From JBFGCT01 sp041581055 (GTDB taxonomy: Bacteria; Actinomycetota; Acidimicrobiia; Acidimicrobiales; Ilumatobacteraceae): a DNA stretch of 64,000 nt. Positions within the stretch are counted from its first letter, which is position 1. Every line of letters begins with the position of its first letter. The position numbers were made by a program, and so were the translations under genes. The DNA is taken from the NCBI GenBank assembly GCA_041581055.1, contig JBFGCT010000001.1, positions 6,951 to 70,950 of the forward strand, written 5' to 3'. Positions 63,645 to 64,000 of this stretch are shown in pieces. Below the pieces are notes generated by a model that was not told the DNA's origin, did no database searches, and saw nothing but the letters and a program-made list of their open reading frames with translations.

Positions 63645-63979
63645 TCAGACGCAGAGCGCGGGTTGTCCGCCGAGCTCGTCGCTGAGCCGCTGCCGGCCGT
63701 CGGCCCCGCCGGCGGAAAGTCGTTCGAGCGCGAGCTCGCACGCCCGCTGCGGGTCCCACGGCTGCTGCCACAGGCGAACGACGCCATCCGACCCGGCCGA
63801 CGCCAGCAGCTGGCCGCCGGCATCCCGGCCGAACGCCAGACCGAGCACGAAGCACTGCTTCTCGCAGCCCTCGTCGACCGCCGGGAGCGAAACCCCCGCG
63901 ATCGGGCGCGTCTCGGCGTCGAGCGAATCCGGATCTAGCGACCACTGTGGATCGAGGGGCCACACCCTGATGGTGCCGT
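63645..63979 (-). CDS. WD40-repeat protein C-terminus (partial), paralogue of 56902-60726
   Basis: About 111 codons are open to the poly-G at the edge. It reads GTIRVWPLDPQWSL, CFVLGLAFGRDAGGQLLASA, SDGVVRLWQQPWDPQRAC and a tail ending DELGGQPALCV. This parallels the end of the nSTAND-WD40 protein ([45 protein letters not shown], and a Cys near the last residue) piece by piece. A second nSTAND-WD40 gene, perhaps with its own effector, therefore lies beyond the edge. Confidence 0.82.
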
Positions 63980-64000
63980 GGGGGGGGGGGGGGGGGGGGG
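63980..64000. other. Run of 21 G at the window end
   Basis: The coding sequence stops abruptly in a pure G homopolymer up to the last base. Nothing else in the window resembles it. It is most likely an assembly or sequencing artefact at a contig end. Confidence 0.8.

Noticed and set aside
53552..64000. Attachment site made from the tRNA-Phe 3' end
   Set aside because: I could not find a second copy of the tRNA end or an integrase in the window, so no att feature is listed.

Overview
The window is GC-rich, densely packed bacterial DNA. It carries mycothiol synthesis (mshA), an ECF sigma factor with a zinc-type anti-sigma factor, a rex-hemACD operon, a protein with the RsiG c-di-GMP motif and a MeaA-type mutase. 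Together these point to an actinobacterium; the many leaderless genes and the mix of families suggest Acidimicrobiia (Ilumatobacter-like), but that placement is inference from gene content only. The window ends in 21 G residues, so its right edge is probably a contig end.

Left accessory part (1-6470). A fatty acyl-AMP ligase fused to an acyl carrier domain overlaps the start of a gene whose first 55 residues look like an NRPS TubC-type docking domain, so a lipopeptide assembly line probably runs off the left edge. Divergent from it are a Vps62-like protein behind a clear promoter and an 862-residue protein with the DUF4157 domain of extracellular contractile injection system (eCIS) cargo.

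Core part (6500-53200). In order: an EF-G-like GTPase; small membrane genes; MarR; sigma/anti-sigma pair; tilS; two Tat-exported M23 peptidases; a four-gene run (epimerase, PlsC-like, alpha/beta hydrolase, FAD oxidoreductase); hemB-hemL; two secreted or surface proteins; rex-hemA-hemC-hemD with a visible Rex operator; an acyl-CoA synthetase; SAM hydrolase; proC, YbjN and mshA; an RsiG-like gene coupled to moaD; a cyclophilin; the complete mrpABCDEFG Na+/H+ antiporter operon; 3-hydroxyacyl-CoA dehydrogenase, aat and a MeaA-type B12 mutase behind a structured leader; a LysM lipoprotein; two coupled alpha/beta hydrolases; a tandem palindromic repeat; a CrtZ-like hydroxylase; degV and plsY. More than twenty of these genes have a TANNNT box 6-10 nt before the start codon and so look leaderless.

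Right accessory part (53300-64000). A tRNA-Glu/Asp/Phe cluster is followed by what looks like a defence island. It holds a TIR protein with a CBS-like C-terminus, then a compact four-gene operon on the minus strand: TIR-SIR2-like protein, nSTAND ATPase with WD40 repeats, ABC ATPase and ABC permease. A second WD40 protein, paralogous to the first, is cut by the window end. The TIR-SIR2/nSTAND-WD40 pair, translated through an ATGA overlap, is the best candidate for an undescribed immune or conflict system here.
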